Of a DNA stretch of 64,000 bases, positions 20,588 through 29,678 are shown in pieces. The notes beneath the pieces were generated by a model, which made no database searches, was not told the DNA's origin, and saw nothing but the letters and a program-made list of their open reading frames with translations. Positions within the stretch are counted from its first letter, which is position 1, and every line of letters starts with the position of its first letter. Source of the DNA: an uncultured Bacteroidia bacterium (GTDB lineage Bacteria; Bacteroidota; Bacteroidia; NS11-12g; UBA9320); assembly GCA_905478335.1 (NCBI GenBank), contig CAJQIC010000025.1:1-64000 (forward strand), given 5' to 3'. A program made the position numbers and the translations under genes.

Positions 20588-21391
20588 CTATGAAGGTTTC
20601 GTAGCCAGCACCGTGTACACCATTGGGATGTAATTACCTAGGTGTTCTATTCTATACTTCCCAGGTTCAAATTCGACCGTATGCATAAAGCAGTTGTATG
20701 GCGAGTAGTCAAATTCGTTTAATGAATTAACGGTTAAACCACTTTTCACCAACGCATTAAACACCTCAGAAATACCGTGATTCCACATCACATATTCATC
20801 ATGAATATCAGCATCCCGATCGGTATACGTTCCTTCTTGCGTTTCGTGGATTGCTCCATCGTTAAAATAGTTATACCCCACACCAGCAAACTCATCATCA
20901 AACATCCAAACGACAGGGTGAAACTCAGCGAATACAAATTGGCCTCCAGGCCTCAAAAAGTGTGATACAACATTTGCCCATTTGTCCATATCAGGCAACC
21001 AACCAATGGTACCATAACTTGTAAATACAATGTCGAATTTCTCGTCAAGAACGTCTGCTAAACTGTATAGATCACATTCAACAAATCGAACCGGCGTATT
21101 GGTTTTATCTGATAGTTCATTCGCCATTTTAACAGACACATCAGACAAATCTACACCAGTTACCTCTGCTCCCATTCGAGCCAAAGAAATACTGTCTTGA
21201 CCAAAATGACACTGAAGGTGAAGAATTTTTTTGCCTTTTACATCTCCAAGCAACTCAAGTTCGAAACTATTTAGCGAGTTTTTGCCAGCAATAAAGTCTT
21301 TGTTGTTATAAAACTCTGATTCGAAATGTACAGGCGTTTTCTTGTTCCAAGCCTGCTTATTTATGCTGATGTAATTCTGTTCTGCGTCCAT
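20588..21391 (-). CDS. Class I SAM-dependent methyltransferase
   Basis: This 267-residue methyltransferase has motif I KKILHLQCHFGQDSISLA, an HLQCHFGQD variant seen in one Methyltransf_25-like subgroup, then EVTGVDLSDVSV and FDIVFTSYGTIGWLPDM. The substrate is unknown. Its ATG overlaps by one base the stop of the membrane-protein gene upstream, so the two are coupled. It is not closely similar to the other methyltransferase at 14635. Confidence 0.8.
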   Translation of the reverse strand: MDAEQNYISINKQAWNKKTPVHFESEFYNNKDFIAGKNSLNSFELELLGDVKGKKILHLQCHFGQDSISLARMGAEVTGVDLSDVSVKMANELSDKTNTPVRFVECDLYSLADVLDEKFDIVFTSYGTIGWLPDMDKWANVVSHFLRPGGQFVFAEFHPVVWMFDDEFAGVGYNYFNDGAIHETQEGTYTDRDADIHDEYVMWNHGISEVFNALVKSGLTVNSLNEFDYSPYNCFMHTVEFEPGKYRIEHLGNYIPMVYTVLATKPS

Positions 21392-21912
21392 TATTGATTG
21401 CGGTCAGTCTTTTTGTTTAACCACAGTGCAAGTTTGGGTGCATTTAATGTAATAAACAAACCAAATACAATAGAAAGACCAGAATACAATATAAAGTAGA
21501 AACTGTAATTTTTACTTACGGTAGTTGGCACCTTATTGGGTATATACAATTCCAGCAGGTAATACACCTGAGATAGCATGGTTATTATGTTGTGCACCAC
21601 TAAAGACAACCCAATAAAAACCAGGGCTGCATTAAAAAGGTCAATGCTAGATAGCCTGTCTGTCTTAACTTCTTCGCTGTCGTGATTTGACGTTAGTTTC
21701 AGAATCCGAATCAAACTGTCTGTTTTGAATACAAGTTGATAGAACAGAAATATCATAACAGCTATGGATATAAAGCTCACGAATGATTGACTTAAGCTGT
21801 CATTATCAATATAATCGTAATAAAACCCAGTGAAGTTTGATAGGATATAATTGATAAAGAAATAGATGCCTATTACCTTTAATAATACCCGATATAAATC
21901 TGTCGTAGTCAT
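21391..21912 (-). CDS. Small integral membrane protein, unknown
   Basis: The 173-residue protein has about four predicted hydrophobic segments (for example VIGIYFFINYILSNF, FISIAVMIFLFYQLVF, LFNAALVFIGLSLVVHNII and YFILYSGLSIVFGLFITL). No family was recognised. It is the first gene of a two-gene unit with the methyltransferase at 20588. Confidence 0.6.
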   Translation of the reverse strand: MTTTDLYRVLLKVIGIYFFINYILSNFTGFYYDYIDNDSLSQSFVSFISIAVMIFLFYQLVFKTDSLIRILKLTSNHDSEEVKTDRLSSIDLFNAALVFIGLSLVVHNIITMLSQVYYLLELYIPNKVPTTVSKNYSFYFILYSGLSIVFGLFITLNAPKLALWLNKKTDRNQ

Positions 21913-22036
21913 TTTTCAAAATGTAGAATAATTTGTTGGCTGCACATACAGTTACAAATACTACCGTTGGTGTGCAAGCTGCAAGTTAAGAAATCTGACC
22001 TAAATGGCGACTTATCGAATAATAGGGTAAAGCCGC

Positions 22037-22465
22037 TTACCCTTCAAAGCCATTTTGCTTATGACTCCCGTCACAATAAGGCTTGTTGGCAGAACCACCA
22101 CATCTACAAAATGCGGTAACTTTACTTTTCACCTCGAGTGACCCATCAGCATTCTTCAGTTCTAAATCACCATGGAAAAGCAATGGTCCATTCGGCGCAA
22201 CCTGCATTGATGGCATCGACTCGGACTTCGATTCGTTTGTTTCTGGCTGGTTGTTTTCAATATAACTCAACGCCCCAGATGGACACTTCTTAATCTGTTG
22301 ACGAATATCTTCAGCTGAAGCATTTTCTGGAGTTATCCAAGGTTTGGCCTTTGGGTTGTACACTTTTGGCAGCGCTTTAACGCACTCCGCTGCATGAATG
22401 CACTTGGCAGGCTTCCAAACAATCGTTACATCCCCTGCATCATAATGTTTTGTAATATCTTTCAT
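22037..22465 (-). CDS. Fused mono-cluster ferredoxin-like and CDGSH iron-sulfur protein
   Basis: The 142-residue protein joins a divergent Fer4_19-type domain (Cys22, Cys28, Cys61 in CIHAAEC and KKCPSGAL) to a C-terminal CDGSH domain whose ligands are Cys120, Cys122, Cys131 and His135 (CRCGGSANKPYCDGSH), which hold a 2Fe-2S cluster. Such fusions are known in bacteria and are thought to act in redox or iron-sulfur handling, but no reaction is established. It lies 27 bases downstream of pirin on the same strand, probably cotranscribed. It has no signal peptide, so it is cytoplasmic. Confidence 0.88.
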   Translation of the reverse strand: MKDITKHYDAGDVTIVWKPAKCIHAAECVKALPKVYNPKAKPWITPENASAEDIRQQIKKCPSGALSYIENNQPETNESKSESMPSMQVAPNGPLLFHGDLELKNADGSLEVKSKVTAFCRCGGSANKPYCDGSHKQNGFEG

Positions 22466-22492
22466 TGTATTGGTGTAAATATAAGAAGGAAA

Positions 22493-23362
22493 TCAATCAA
22501 AATCTTCGATAAGAATCCCCATCTTTCCAATTTGATAGTCTCGCATGGCTTCCATGATTTCAGTTTGGTTGTTCATTACGTAAGGTCCATAAGACTCAAT
22601 GTTTTCGCCTATGGGTTTACCGCTTAGCACAATATAACGTGTCTCAAAAACGCCTTCTATTTCCACGTCTTCTCCATTGTTTTCAAACACAACCATTTCC
22701 TTGCCTTGTACCGTTTCTCCATTAACCTTCAACTCGCCGTCAAGGGTGTAGAGTAAAGTGTTGTGACTTGCTGGAAGGTTAATCTTTCGCTTGCCGCCAC
22801 GATTTATTTTCCCGCGTAAAAGCGTCTGATCGGTGAAGGTCGGTGCAATTCCTTTCACCCCATCCAACTCTCCAGCAACAACAGATATTTCGTCATCCGC
22901 TGTTCTGATTACTGGTGTTTCTGCTTTTGTAATTGGCTTGTAATATGGCGTTCCCATTTTATCCGCAGCGGGCACATTTACCCAAAACTGAATAAATTCT
23001 AATGGCCCTCCTTTCTCTACAAACGCTTTATCATGACGCTCACTGTGCGTAATTCCTCTGCCCGCAAACATCCACTGCGTTCCGCCTGCCTCTACCTTTG
23101 CTTTGTTCCCAAGCGAATCGCGGTGCACGACATTGCCTTCGAAAATAAAGGTCACTGGGCTAAAGCCACGATGCGGATGAGGTCCAACGCCAACTTCTCT
23201 TTCTCTTTGCCCACCTGTAAGTGCTCCTTTCCAGTGATGGATAAGTAAAAACGGGTCAATGTTATTGATTCCTTCAATAGGTAAAGGTTGGTCAATGATA
23301 TGTCCGCCCATATTAACGAGCTGAGACGAGACAATGGTTTTGATTGTTTTTGTTGCAGTCAT
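22493..23362 (-). CDS. Pirin family protein (cupin-fold)
   Basis: This 289-residue bicupin has the pirin signature GPHPHRGFSPVTFIFEG with its metal-binding histidines, followed by HRDSLGN and a His/Glu pair in GRGITHSERHD. The C-terminal domain carries GKPIGENIESYGPYVMN. Pirins bind iron, and some act as quercetin dioxygenases; substrate and direction here are unknown. It sits in a minus-strand run of small redox or stress proteins, 25 bases downstream of the SRPBCC gene. Confidence 0.92.
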   Translation of the reverse strand: MTATKTIKTIVSSQLVNMGGHIIDQPLPIEGINNIDPFLLIHHWKGALTGGQREREVGVGPHPHRGFSPVTFIFEGNVVHRDSLGNKAKVEAGGTQWMFAGRGITHSERHDKAFVEKGGPLEFIQFWVNVPAADKMGTPYYKPITKAETPVIRTADDEISVVAGELDGVKGIAPTFTDQTLLRGKINRGGKRKINLPASHNTLLYTLDGELKVNGETVQGKEMVVFENNGEDVEIEGVFETRYIVLSGKPIGENIESYGPYVMNNQTEIMEAMRDYQIGKMGILIEDFD

Positions 23363-23387
23363 TGCATTCGTTTAGGAACAATACAAT

Positions 23388-23858
23388 TTATGACTGGGAT
23401 TGTTTGAAATGGGTGTCAAAGTAGTCATCACGGTAGGTAAACAACTTGTGGAGTCGACCGAGAATAAAGGTTACATAAATGTACTCGCCGAACCATGGAA
23501 ATGGCGGTTCGAATGTGATTTCATCTCTCATGATCACATTTCCTTGGTGAACCATAATAGAGTGTTTGTGTTTCCAAGACTTAAAAGGTCCGGCCAACTG
23601 TTCATCTATAAAGGACTCATGCAAAATAATATTGAAAAACCGCGCCTTCCATTTTAAGTATATAAACGGGAAGATTTTGATACGATAGGTAGCAACGAAG
23701 CCTTCAGAGATTTCGTCTATTGCATTTTTATCTAATCGTTGCCCTCCAAATTTCTTAGGCGTTAACTTCTTTAGATTGTTGGGATTGGTTAGAAACGTCC
23801 ATAAATCCTCAACCGTTGTATCGACAATATGATCACGCTTGATGGAATATGAAGCCAT
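23388..23858 (-). CDS. SRPBCC (START-like) ligand-binding protein
   Basis: The 156-residue product is typical of the SRPBCC fold: VDTTVEDLWTFLTNP at the start, a central AGPFKSWKHKHSI, and a C-terminal helix (YVTFILGRLHKLFTYRDDYF). Members bind hydrophobic ligands or act as cyclases. No catalytic residues can be named. It ends 25 bases before pirin and begins 3 bases after the upstream gene's stop at 23862. Confidence 0.75.
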   Translation of the reverse strand: MASYSIKRDHIVDTTVEDLWTFLTNPNNLKKLTPKKFGGQRLDKNAIDEISEGFVATYRIKIFPFIYLKWKARFFNIILHESFIDEQLAGPFKSWKHKHSIMVHQGNVIMRDEITFEPPFPWFGEYIYVTFILGRLHKLFTYRDDYFDTHFKQSQS

Positions 23859-23861
23859 GTT

Positions 23862-24446
23862 TTATTTGCTAATAATGTAAATTACTACCGTTTTGTCGTC
23901 AGACAAAAACCCAAAGTAATACCTTATTTTATCGAATTTAAACATGGTTCCGTTTCTTTTCTCCGTGCGTTGCTCAACCAAACCATATTCATCCGTAATA
24001 TCTTTGGATTTACTAAGCTTTAGCGCATAGCTAATTCTGTCGTAAAGACCATCTGCCTTTTTCAAAGAATCTGGCAACGTGCCGTAATTTAAAGCATTTA
24101 AGTTTGTTTTCAATTCTTCAATTTCATCCGAAGGAAGAGACACCAGCGAAATGGAACTGAAACCATCACTTTCTGCATTGTCGCTCCAAGTATCAGCAAA
24201 TAAGTATTCTCCTGACGTAGGAAACTGAACACCGGTAGCTTGAGTGAAATGATTTTCATACAAACCGAACGGTTTGTAAATGCCTTTGTACATAATAAAT
24301 GCCAAACCAAGGCTTGCTGCAACAACCAGTGCCCTGATCCACATAGGTTTTTCACCTTTAGACAAACGACGAAGAATAGCAATAGTTGCACCAAGCAACA
24401 TGACCAAACCAAGTAATAACGGAAAGAGAAACATCATCTGTTGCAT
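23862..24446 (-). CDS. Membrane-anchored protein of unknown function
   Basis: The 194-residue product has two N-terminal membrane segments (LFPLLLGLVMLLGATIAIL and ALVVAASLGLAFIMYKG) and an outer or inner soluble domain of about 130 residues containing a Lys-Lys-Ala-Asp-Gly repeat. I do not recognise it. It is in the same transcriptional run as its neighbours, 16 bases after the hydrolase stop. Confidence 0.55.
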   Translation of the reverse strand: MQQMMFLFPLLLGLVMLLGATIAILRRLSKGEKPMWIRALVVAASLGLAFIMYKGIYKPFGLYENHFTQATGVQFPTSGEYLFADTWSDNAESDGFSSISLVSLPSDEIEELKTNLNALNYGTLPDSLKKADGLYDRISYALKLSKSKDITDEYGLVEQRTEKRNGTMFKFDKIRYYFGFLSDDKTVVIYIISK

Positions 24447-24462
24447 ACTGAAATCTTAAGTA

Positions 24463-25098
24463 TTAATCGTTTTTTAATTTTTCTGTTATAATGGCACTTA
24501 TTTGGTCAGCCTTATCAGCCACCATAAAGTGTCCTCCGTCTTCAATAATGACGGTATCAAGACCTTCCTTAGCTGGCAGTACGCGATCATCTTCGCCATA
24601 AATTTTTATCACGTTATGCGCAGGAGACATATTGTCCCAATTCATGATCTGTTTTACAGCCCATTCTACAAATTCCTCATCTACGTCGTCTAAAATGTAA
24701 TCAATCACTTCAGGATCTTTTGTGCCAAAAAACCATTTAGCTACGGGCCGCGGTACTTCAACAAAACCAGAAGAAACCAAACGCGTCAATTTCATTTTAC
24801 CGATTAGCTTAAACCACCATGGCACTTCGTCTTTCGTTTCTGCCGATGACAGCAAAATGGTGTGGGTTGGGTTAATAAATTTACACATCTCTGTGGCCAG
24901 CATTCCACCAAAGCTCAATCCCACCAATGCAAAAGGTTCAGAGGTGTCAATTTGATCACACAAACGCCTTGCATAGTCCGTCATCGACTCATTTTTGGTG
25001 GGTGTTATCCAATTGACGTGCACAACCTCGTGTGGAAACTGAATAAATTGAAAGGCTCTCTCGTCTGCCCCCAAACCACTTATGGCGTATATTTTCAT
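24463..25098 (-). CDS. Alpha/beta hydrolase
   Basis: This 211-residue minimal alpha/beta hydrolase has the nucleophile Ser62 in VGLSFGGM, a candidate Asp in GEDDRVLPA and the His in DGGHFMV. The short lid suggests a small esterase. No signal peptide is present. It is the first gene of the 20.6-25.1 kb minus-strand run. The octamer repeat array begins about 50 bases upstream of its start. Confidence 0.78.
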   Translation of the reverse strand: MKIYAISGLGADERAFQFIQFPHEVVHVNWITPTKNESMTDYARRLCDQIDTSEPFALVGLSFGGMLATEMCKFINPTHTILLSSAETKDEVPWWFKLIGKMKLTRLVSSGFVEVPRPVAKWFFGTKDPEVIDYILDDVDEEFVEWAVKQIMNWDNMSPAHNVIKIYGEDDRVLPAKEGLDTVIIEDGGHFMVADKADQISAIITEKLKND

Positions 25099-25150
25099 AA
25101 TATTATCCTACCGCAAAGATTGACTCATTTGGAATGATAGGCAAGTTATT

Positions 25151-25280
25151 AAGGATTGAATGTTGGAAGGATTGAATGTTGGAAGGATTGAATGTTGGAA
25201 GGATTGAATGTTGGAAGGATTGAAGGATGGAAGGATTGAATGTTGGAAGGATTGAAGGATGGAAGGATTGAAGGATTGAA
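25151..25280. repeat. Octamer-register repeat array (16-bp units)
   Basis: Seven contiguous 16-base units (AAGGATTGAATGTTGG or AAGGATTGAAGGATGG) are followed by two 8-base half-units. The basic period is 8, each 8-mer being of the form AAnGnTnG. No indels interrupt the register across 130 bases. Confidence 0.95.
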
Positions 25281-25295
25281 TAATCGTCGTCAGGT

Positions 25296-25351
25296 TATCC
25301 AGTCTTTAGTCTTGAGTCCTCAGTCTTCAGTCTACATTCTACTCTCTTAAT
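25296..25351. repeat. Heptamer-register repeat array
   Basis: Eight contiguous heptamers (TATCCAG, TCTTTAG, TCTTGAG, TCCTCAG, TCTTCAG and so on) follow the octamer block. The 26 bases at 25291-25316 match, in reverse complement and with one mismatch, 62632-62657. Confidence 0.9.
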
Positions 25352-25379
25352 CCTGCACATTACCCAACGCAAGAATTAA

Positions 25380-25412
25380 CAAAAAAAAACGCCCATCAAA
25401 TGATGAGCGTTT
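25380..25412 (-). terminator. tRNA-His intrinsic terminator
   Basis: An 11-bp stem (AACGCTCATCA on the minus strand with its complement, one G-U pair) is followed by a run of nine T on the minus strand, starting seven bases past the tRNA 3' end. Confidence 0.85.
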
Positions 25413-25418
25413 AACTTG

Positions 25419-25493
25419 GGTGGATGATGGGGTTCGAACCCACGACCCTCGATACCACAAACCGATGCTCTAACCAGCTGAGCTACAACCACC
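25419..25493 (-). tRNA. tRNA-His (GTG anticodon)
   Basis: The minus-strand sequence folds as a cloverleaf: the extra 5' G of tRNA-His (G-1, opposite C73), D-arm AGCTCAGCTGGTTAGAGC, anticodon stem-loop TCGGT-TTGTGGT-ATCGA with anticodon GTG, and T-arm GTGGG-TTCGAAC-CCCAT. The acceptor has one T-T mismatch at 5:68. CCA is not encoded. Confidence 0.95.
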
Positions 25494-25511
25494 GTGTTTT
25501 TTTAAGGGATG

Positions 25512-25540
25512 CAAAAATATGTCATTTTAAAATTTAACAA
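25512..25540 (-). promoter_or_regulatory. tRNA-His promoter
   Basis: The minus strand has TTG at 25538-25540, an 18-base gap and TATTTTTG at 25512-25519, the same layout as the rplU promoter. The predicted start is about 13 bases before the tRNA. Confidence 0.7.
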
Positions 25541-25655
25541 TACATTTTTCTTTGATTTTGAAAAAAAATAATCTCTTCTAAAAACTACTCGATAGGAACA
25601 CATGTACTATCCACATATGTGCAGAACAAAATACCAAAACAGCCCATTTCACAGT

Positions 25656-25663
25656 TATTTTTG
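25656..25663 (+). promoter_or_regulatory. -7 box upstream of the TPR gene
   Basis: TATTTTTG lies 23 bases before the ATG at 25687. No -33 TTG is visible at the expected spacing. Confidence 0.4.
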
Positions 25664-25686
25664 AAACATACTCTTAAAAGGCAACT

Positions 25687-28600
25687 ATGCAATTCGGTAA
25701 TTTTGTTAGGTACAGTTTAAGTGTCATCGCGGTGATGTCATTTTTAGTAACTGGTTTTGCTCAAAAAACGCAGGTCTACACCCAACCTGAAGAAATTTAT
25801 TATCACGCTGTAGAATTATATGACAAAGAGTTGTTCGGACCAGCTATTGAGGAATTTGAACTGTACACCTCCAAAAGCAACACGGATGAATTGCTTAAAG
25901 AAAAAGCAACCATTTATGGCTTAATGAGCCACATGCAGTTGGACCACAACCACTACGATCGAAAGCTTGATCGATACCTGAAGAAAAATCCTGAAACGGC
26001 ATTACATAACCTCGCCTTGTTTGAACTGGGTAATTTTTATTTCAACAACAGGAAGTTTAAGAAGTCTGCAAAATATTTCGAATCACTTCAAATATCTAAT
26101 CTTCCAAAAGAGTATTGGGAGGAAGCAAACTTCAAAATGGGTTATGCCTTTTTTAGAACAAAAGATTACGATAAATCAAAGGCGCACTTTAACAAAATAC
26201 GGAACCAACAGGGTGAGTATTACACGGAAGCCAACTATTTCTATGGTTACATGTGTTATAAAGAGAAAAAATTTGATTGTGCGTTAAAAAGCTTTCAACG
26301 CATTGCAGGTGAAGGTCCGGAAATCATGCATTTGTACATCGCTCAAATCTATTATGCACAAAAAGGCTATAAACCTGCCCTCGACTATATCGAACAACAT
26401 AAGATTGAAAAATATGCCAATGAATATAATCTCTTAGAGGGCAAGACACACTTCCAACTAAAAGAATACAACAAAGCGGCCAAGTTTTTTAGCCTCATAG
26501 ATGACCAGTCTTTTTATCTGGCAGACGAAGATGTATATATGATTGGTTTCACTCAGTTTTTGAGTGAAAATCACAAGCGGGCACAGGAAGCTTTTGTGCG
26601 CATATCAGGTTTGGAATCGAGCTTAGGACAGTTAGCAAACTATCAACTCGGGCAGAGCTTCTTAGCAACAAACGACAAGCAGAAGGCGTTTTTAGCTTTA
26701 GGTGTTGCCAAACGAATGGACTACAACAAGGAAATTCAGGAGATGGCTCATTTCAATTATGCCAAACTTGCCTTTGAACAAGGTGCGCATAACAATGCCA
26801 TTCAAACCACTCAAGAATTTATCCGCAAGTATCCCAACAGCGAATTCAGCGACGATGCAAAGGGTATGCTTGCTGAAATGCTCGTAAACACAAAGAATTA
26901 CAATCAAGCTATTCGTGTTCTGGAGGAGATAAAGTCGTTTAATACGCAGAGTAAATCCATTTACCAAAAAATCACGTATAACAGAGCTGAACAGTTGTTT
27001 ACGGACAGAAACTACAAAGAGGCCAAGGTTTATTTTAACAAATCACTGCGTTTTACAAGCGACAAATTACTTCAAGCACAAGCGTACTACTGGCTTGGAG
27101 AAATGCAATTCATGGACGACAAGTTTGCCAGTGCTAGGTCTAATTATAGTAGAATGCTCAACATATCAGAATCTTCGCGAAGCATCTATTATACCAAAGC
27201 GCTTTACAGCATGGGCTATACGCATTACATGGAGCAAGACGTGAACAAGGCCCTTAATTATTTCAATAAATATAAATCTGTAGCTACAGATCGTGGGTCT
27301 GCCGTTCATAACGACAATGCGTTACGTTTGGGCGACAGTTATTTCTTAAAAAAACAATATGATCAAGCCATTGCCGCCTACAGCAGTGTGGCTAACGGAA
27401 AGTATCCACAAACAGTTTACGCACTGTTCCAAACAGGTATCATTTATGGTCTTAAAGGCAAGCCAAGTCAGAAAGTTGCGACCCTAAAACGTATAGAAAC
27501 GAATTTTTCTAAATCCGTTTTTGTGGATGATGCGCTTTTTGAAATTGGTGATACGTATCTGAAGTACCTCAACAAGCCAGAAATGGCGATGACTATGTTT
27601 AACCGTGTTGTGCGCAACCATCCTGGAAGTATTTATACGCCACCTAGTTATTTAAAGATCGGGAACATCTTTGCAATTTCTGGAGACAATAAAAAGGCCA
27701 TGGAGTATTGCAAAAAAGTCATTGAACAATACCCAAACACAAGCAGTGCGAAAGAAGCCTACGATTTAGGAGAAACCATCGCTATTAATATGGGAACGGT
27801 AGACGAATGGTTTGATTATGTCAATGGTCGACCAAACAGTGATGTACGTGTTACCTATCAAGATTCTCTATTGTACGAATCGTCTCTACAGAAATATCGA
27901 TTGGGTGATTGTGCTGGTGCCTCCAAAGGCTTTACTTCTTACAAGAATCGATTTGGTAAATCAGGATATTTCGTAACTCAAGCACATTACTACATTGCTG
28001 AATGTGCCTACGCTGAAGACAAATATGAACTGGCTATAGAAAACTATAAATATGTTGCCGATCAATCCATCAGTGACCATTTAGAAGACGCGACGTACAA
28101 ACTAGCTGAATTGTTATACTGGCAGAAAAAACTTACTGAGGCGCTACCTTACTTTAGCAAATTAGAAAGATTGGCAAGTACGAAGGTTCATTTCACTTCG
28201 GCCGTGGTTGGCCAAATGCGCTGTAACTATAGCATTGGTAACTTGGATGCGGCTAAAAAGAATGCAACAGACGTTCTACCAATTGAAAACATTGAGTCTG
28301 AGTATTTAATTGAAGCAAACCTTGTACTTGGGAAAATACAATTTGGTGCAGGCAATTACCTAACGTCTATGTTCCACCTCGATTTCGTGGTAAAAGAATC
28401 GTCTACCGAAGAAGGCGCTGAAGCGCAATACTACCGATGTAAGGTATACTTTAATCAAGGAAAACTAGAAGAAGCCAGAACAGCCGTATTTGGACTTAGC
28501 GAAGACTATGCTTCCTACGAGTACTGGGTTGTCAAAGGCTTTGTTTTATTGTCGGACATATATGTTGCAGAAGAGGACTACTTCCAAGCCCGTGCTACAC

Positions 28601-28761
28601 TTCAAGGAGTGCAAGATGCCTACGATGGCGATCAAGCAATCCTAGATGAAATTGCCGAAAAACTAAAAGCGTTAGACGCGCTAGAGAAAAAAAGCGAAGA
28701 AGACCTCTCTCCTGAAGAAGACAGCGAATACGATGATCAAGAAGAATCTGAAGACGAATAG
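25687..28761 (+). CDS. Large secreted TPR-repeat protein
   Basis: This 1024-residue protein has a signal peptide (SVIAVMSFLVTGFAQ). Nearly all the rest is tetratricopeptide repeats, for example YWEEANFKMGYAFFRTKDYDKSKAHFNK and AYYWLGEMQFMDDKFASARSNYSRML in pieces; repeats of about 34-37 residues recur throughout. The C-terminus is strongly acidic (SPEEDSEYDDQEESEDE). Large TPR proteins of this type are common in Bacteroidota and serve as periplasmic scaffolds; no specific partner can be named. It has its own promoter and is convergent with ppx. Confidence 0.85.
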   Translation: MQFGNFVRYSLSVIAVMSFLVTGFAQKTQVYTQPEEIYYHAVELYDKELFGPAIEEFELYTSKSNTDELLKEKATIYGLMSHMQLDHNHYDRKLDRYLKKNPETALHNLALFELGNFYFNNRKFKKSAKYFESLQISNLPKEYWEEANFKMGYAFFRTKDYDKSKAHFNKIRNQQGEYYTEANYFYGYMCYKEKKFDCALKSFQRIAGEGPEIMHLYIAQIYYAQKGYKPALDYIEQHKIEKYANEYNLLEGKTHFQLKEYNKAAKFFSLIDDQSFYLADEDVYMIGFTQFLSENHKRAQEAFVRISGLESSLGQLANYQLGQSFLATNDKQKAFLALGVAKRMDYNKEIQEMAHFNYAKLAFEQGAHNNAIQTTQEFIRKYPNSEFSDDAKGMLAEMLVNTKNYNQAIRVLEEIKSFNTQSKSIYQKITYNRAEQLFTDRNYKEAKVYFNKSLRFTSDKLLQAQAYYWLGEMQFMDDKFASARSNYSRMLNISESSRSIYYTKALYSMGYTHYMEQDVNKALNYFNKYKSVATDRGSAVHNDNALRLGDSYFLKKQYDQAIAAYSSVANGKYPQTVYALFQTGIIYGLKGKPSQKVATLKRIETNFSKSVFVDDALFEIGDTYLKYLNKPEMAMTMFNRVVRNHPGSIYTPPSYLKIGNIFAISGDNKKAMEYCKKVIEQYPNTSSAKEAYDLGETIAINMGTVDEWFDYVNGRPNSDVRVTYQDSLLYESSLQKYRLGDCAGASKGFTSYKNRFGKSGYFVTQAHYYIAECAYAEDKYELAIENYKYVADQSISDHLEDATYKLAELLYWQKKLTEALPYFSKLERLASTKVHFTSAVVGQMRCNYSIGNLDAAKKNATDVLPIENIESEYLIEANLVLGKIQFGAGNYLTSMFHLDFVVKESSTEEGAEAQYYRCKVYFNQGKLEEARTAVFGLSEDYASYEYWVVKGFVLLSDIYVAEEDYFQARATLQGVQDAYDGDQAILDEIAEKLKALDALEKKSEEDLSPEEDSEYDDQEESEDE

Positions 28762-28781
28762 TCTTAGTAGATTGAAAGACC

Positions 28782-29675
28782 TTATTTAGAATTTAAATAA
28801 TCGGCGTACAGCGATCGAACAATACCATCAGACAGCCCGATTTTAGGCACATAAATCTTTGTCGTATCGGTTCTATCGATGATAGACAAAAAGATTTCAC
28901 AGGCCGGGATAATAACATCAGCACGGTCTGGATTAAGATTAAACTGTGTAATACGATCTGTATAGGAAATCGACTTCATTTGATCATAAAACGAACGCAA
29001 GCTTTCTGTAGTGATATGTAGATCACTATTTCTTCTGCGCTTTAGCTTATAAATTTTGTTGATGTTACCACCAGAACCCAAAATAGGTATACCGCTTCCA
29101 ACTAATTCGTGTTCGGTTAGCCAATTTTTCAAACGCTTCCATTCCTGCTTGTCTATGGCGTCGGTCATGTAACGAATTGTTCCAATATTAAAAGACTCTC
29201 TAACCGACTTTTTCTTGTTGTGGTAGGTAAACTCTGTACTTCCCCCTCCGACATCAACGAATAATATTCTATCCTTGGCTTTAATAAATGCTGGTATCTC
29301 TTCACCTGAAATTACGTTTGCCTCCTTTTCACCACTGATAATGTCTATTTCAATTCCGGTGGTATTTTTTATATGGTCAACGATTACAGGTCCATTCACA
29401 GCATCACGCATAGCCGACGTCGCAAATGCCTTGTAGGAGATTATTTTTTGTGCCGACATGAGATGTTTGAACGCGTGCATGGTGTCAATCATCTCTTTCT
29501 CTTTTTCAATAGAGATTCGCCCCAATTTGAAGGCGTCGTCTCCAAGCCTTAAAGGCACCCTTAATAAAAGTCCTTTTCTAAAAAATGGCCCTTTATCAGT
29601 CTCAAATACATAGGCAAGTAAAAACCTAATGGCGTTTGAGCCAATGTCGATAGAAGCAAATTTTAATGGATCCAA
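28782..29675 (-). CDS. ppx: Exopolyphosphatase / Ppx-GppA family phosphatase
   Basis: The 297-residue protein has the two actin-like halves of the family, with DIGSNAIRFLLA near the N-terminus and the phosphate-binding LFVDVGGGSTEFTYH in the middle. It ends without the C-terminal HD-like domain found in longer Ppx. It releases phosphate from polyphosphate or removes it from pppGpp. It starts 3 bases after the ppk1 stop, an operon that couples making and breaking polyphosphate. Confidence 0.92.
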   Translation of the reverse strand: MDPLKFASIDIGSNAIRFLLAYVFETDKGPFFRKGLLLRVPLRLGDDAFKLGRISIEKEKEMIDTMHAFKHLMSAQKIISYKAFATSAMRDAVNGPVIVDHIKNTTGIEIDIISGEKEANVISGEEIPAFIKAKDRILFVDVGGGSTEFTYHNKKKSVRESFNIGTIRYMTDAIDKQEWKRLKNWLTEHELVGSGIPILGSGGNINKIYKLKRRRNSDLHITTESLRSFYDQMKSISYTDRITQFNLNPDRADVIIPACEIFLSIIDRTDTTKIYVPKIGLSDGIVRSLYADYLNSK

Positions 29676-29678
29676 TCG

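Noticed and set aside
25151-25280. A CRISPR-like array
   Set aside because: The units are contiguous with no unique spacers, the period is 8 or 16, and no cas genes are present.
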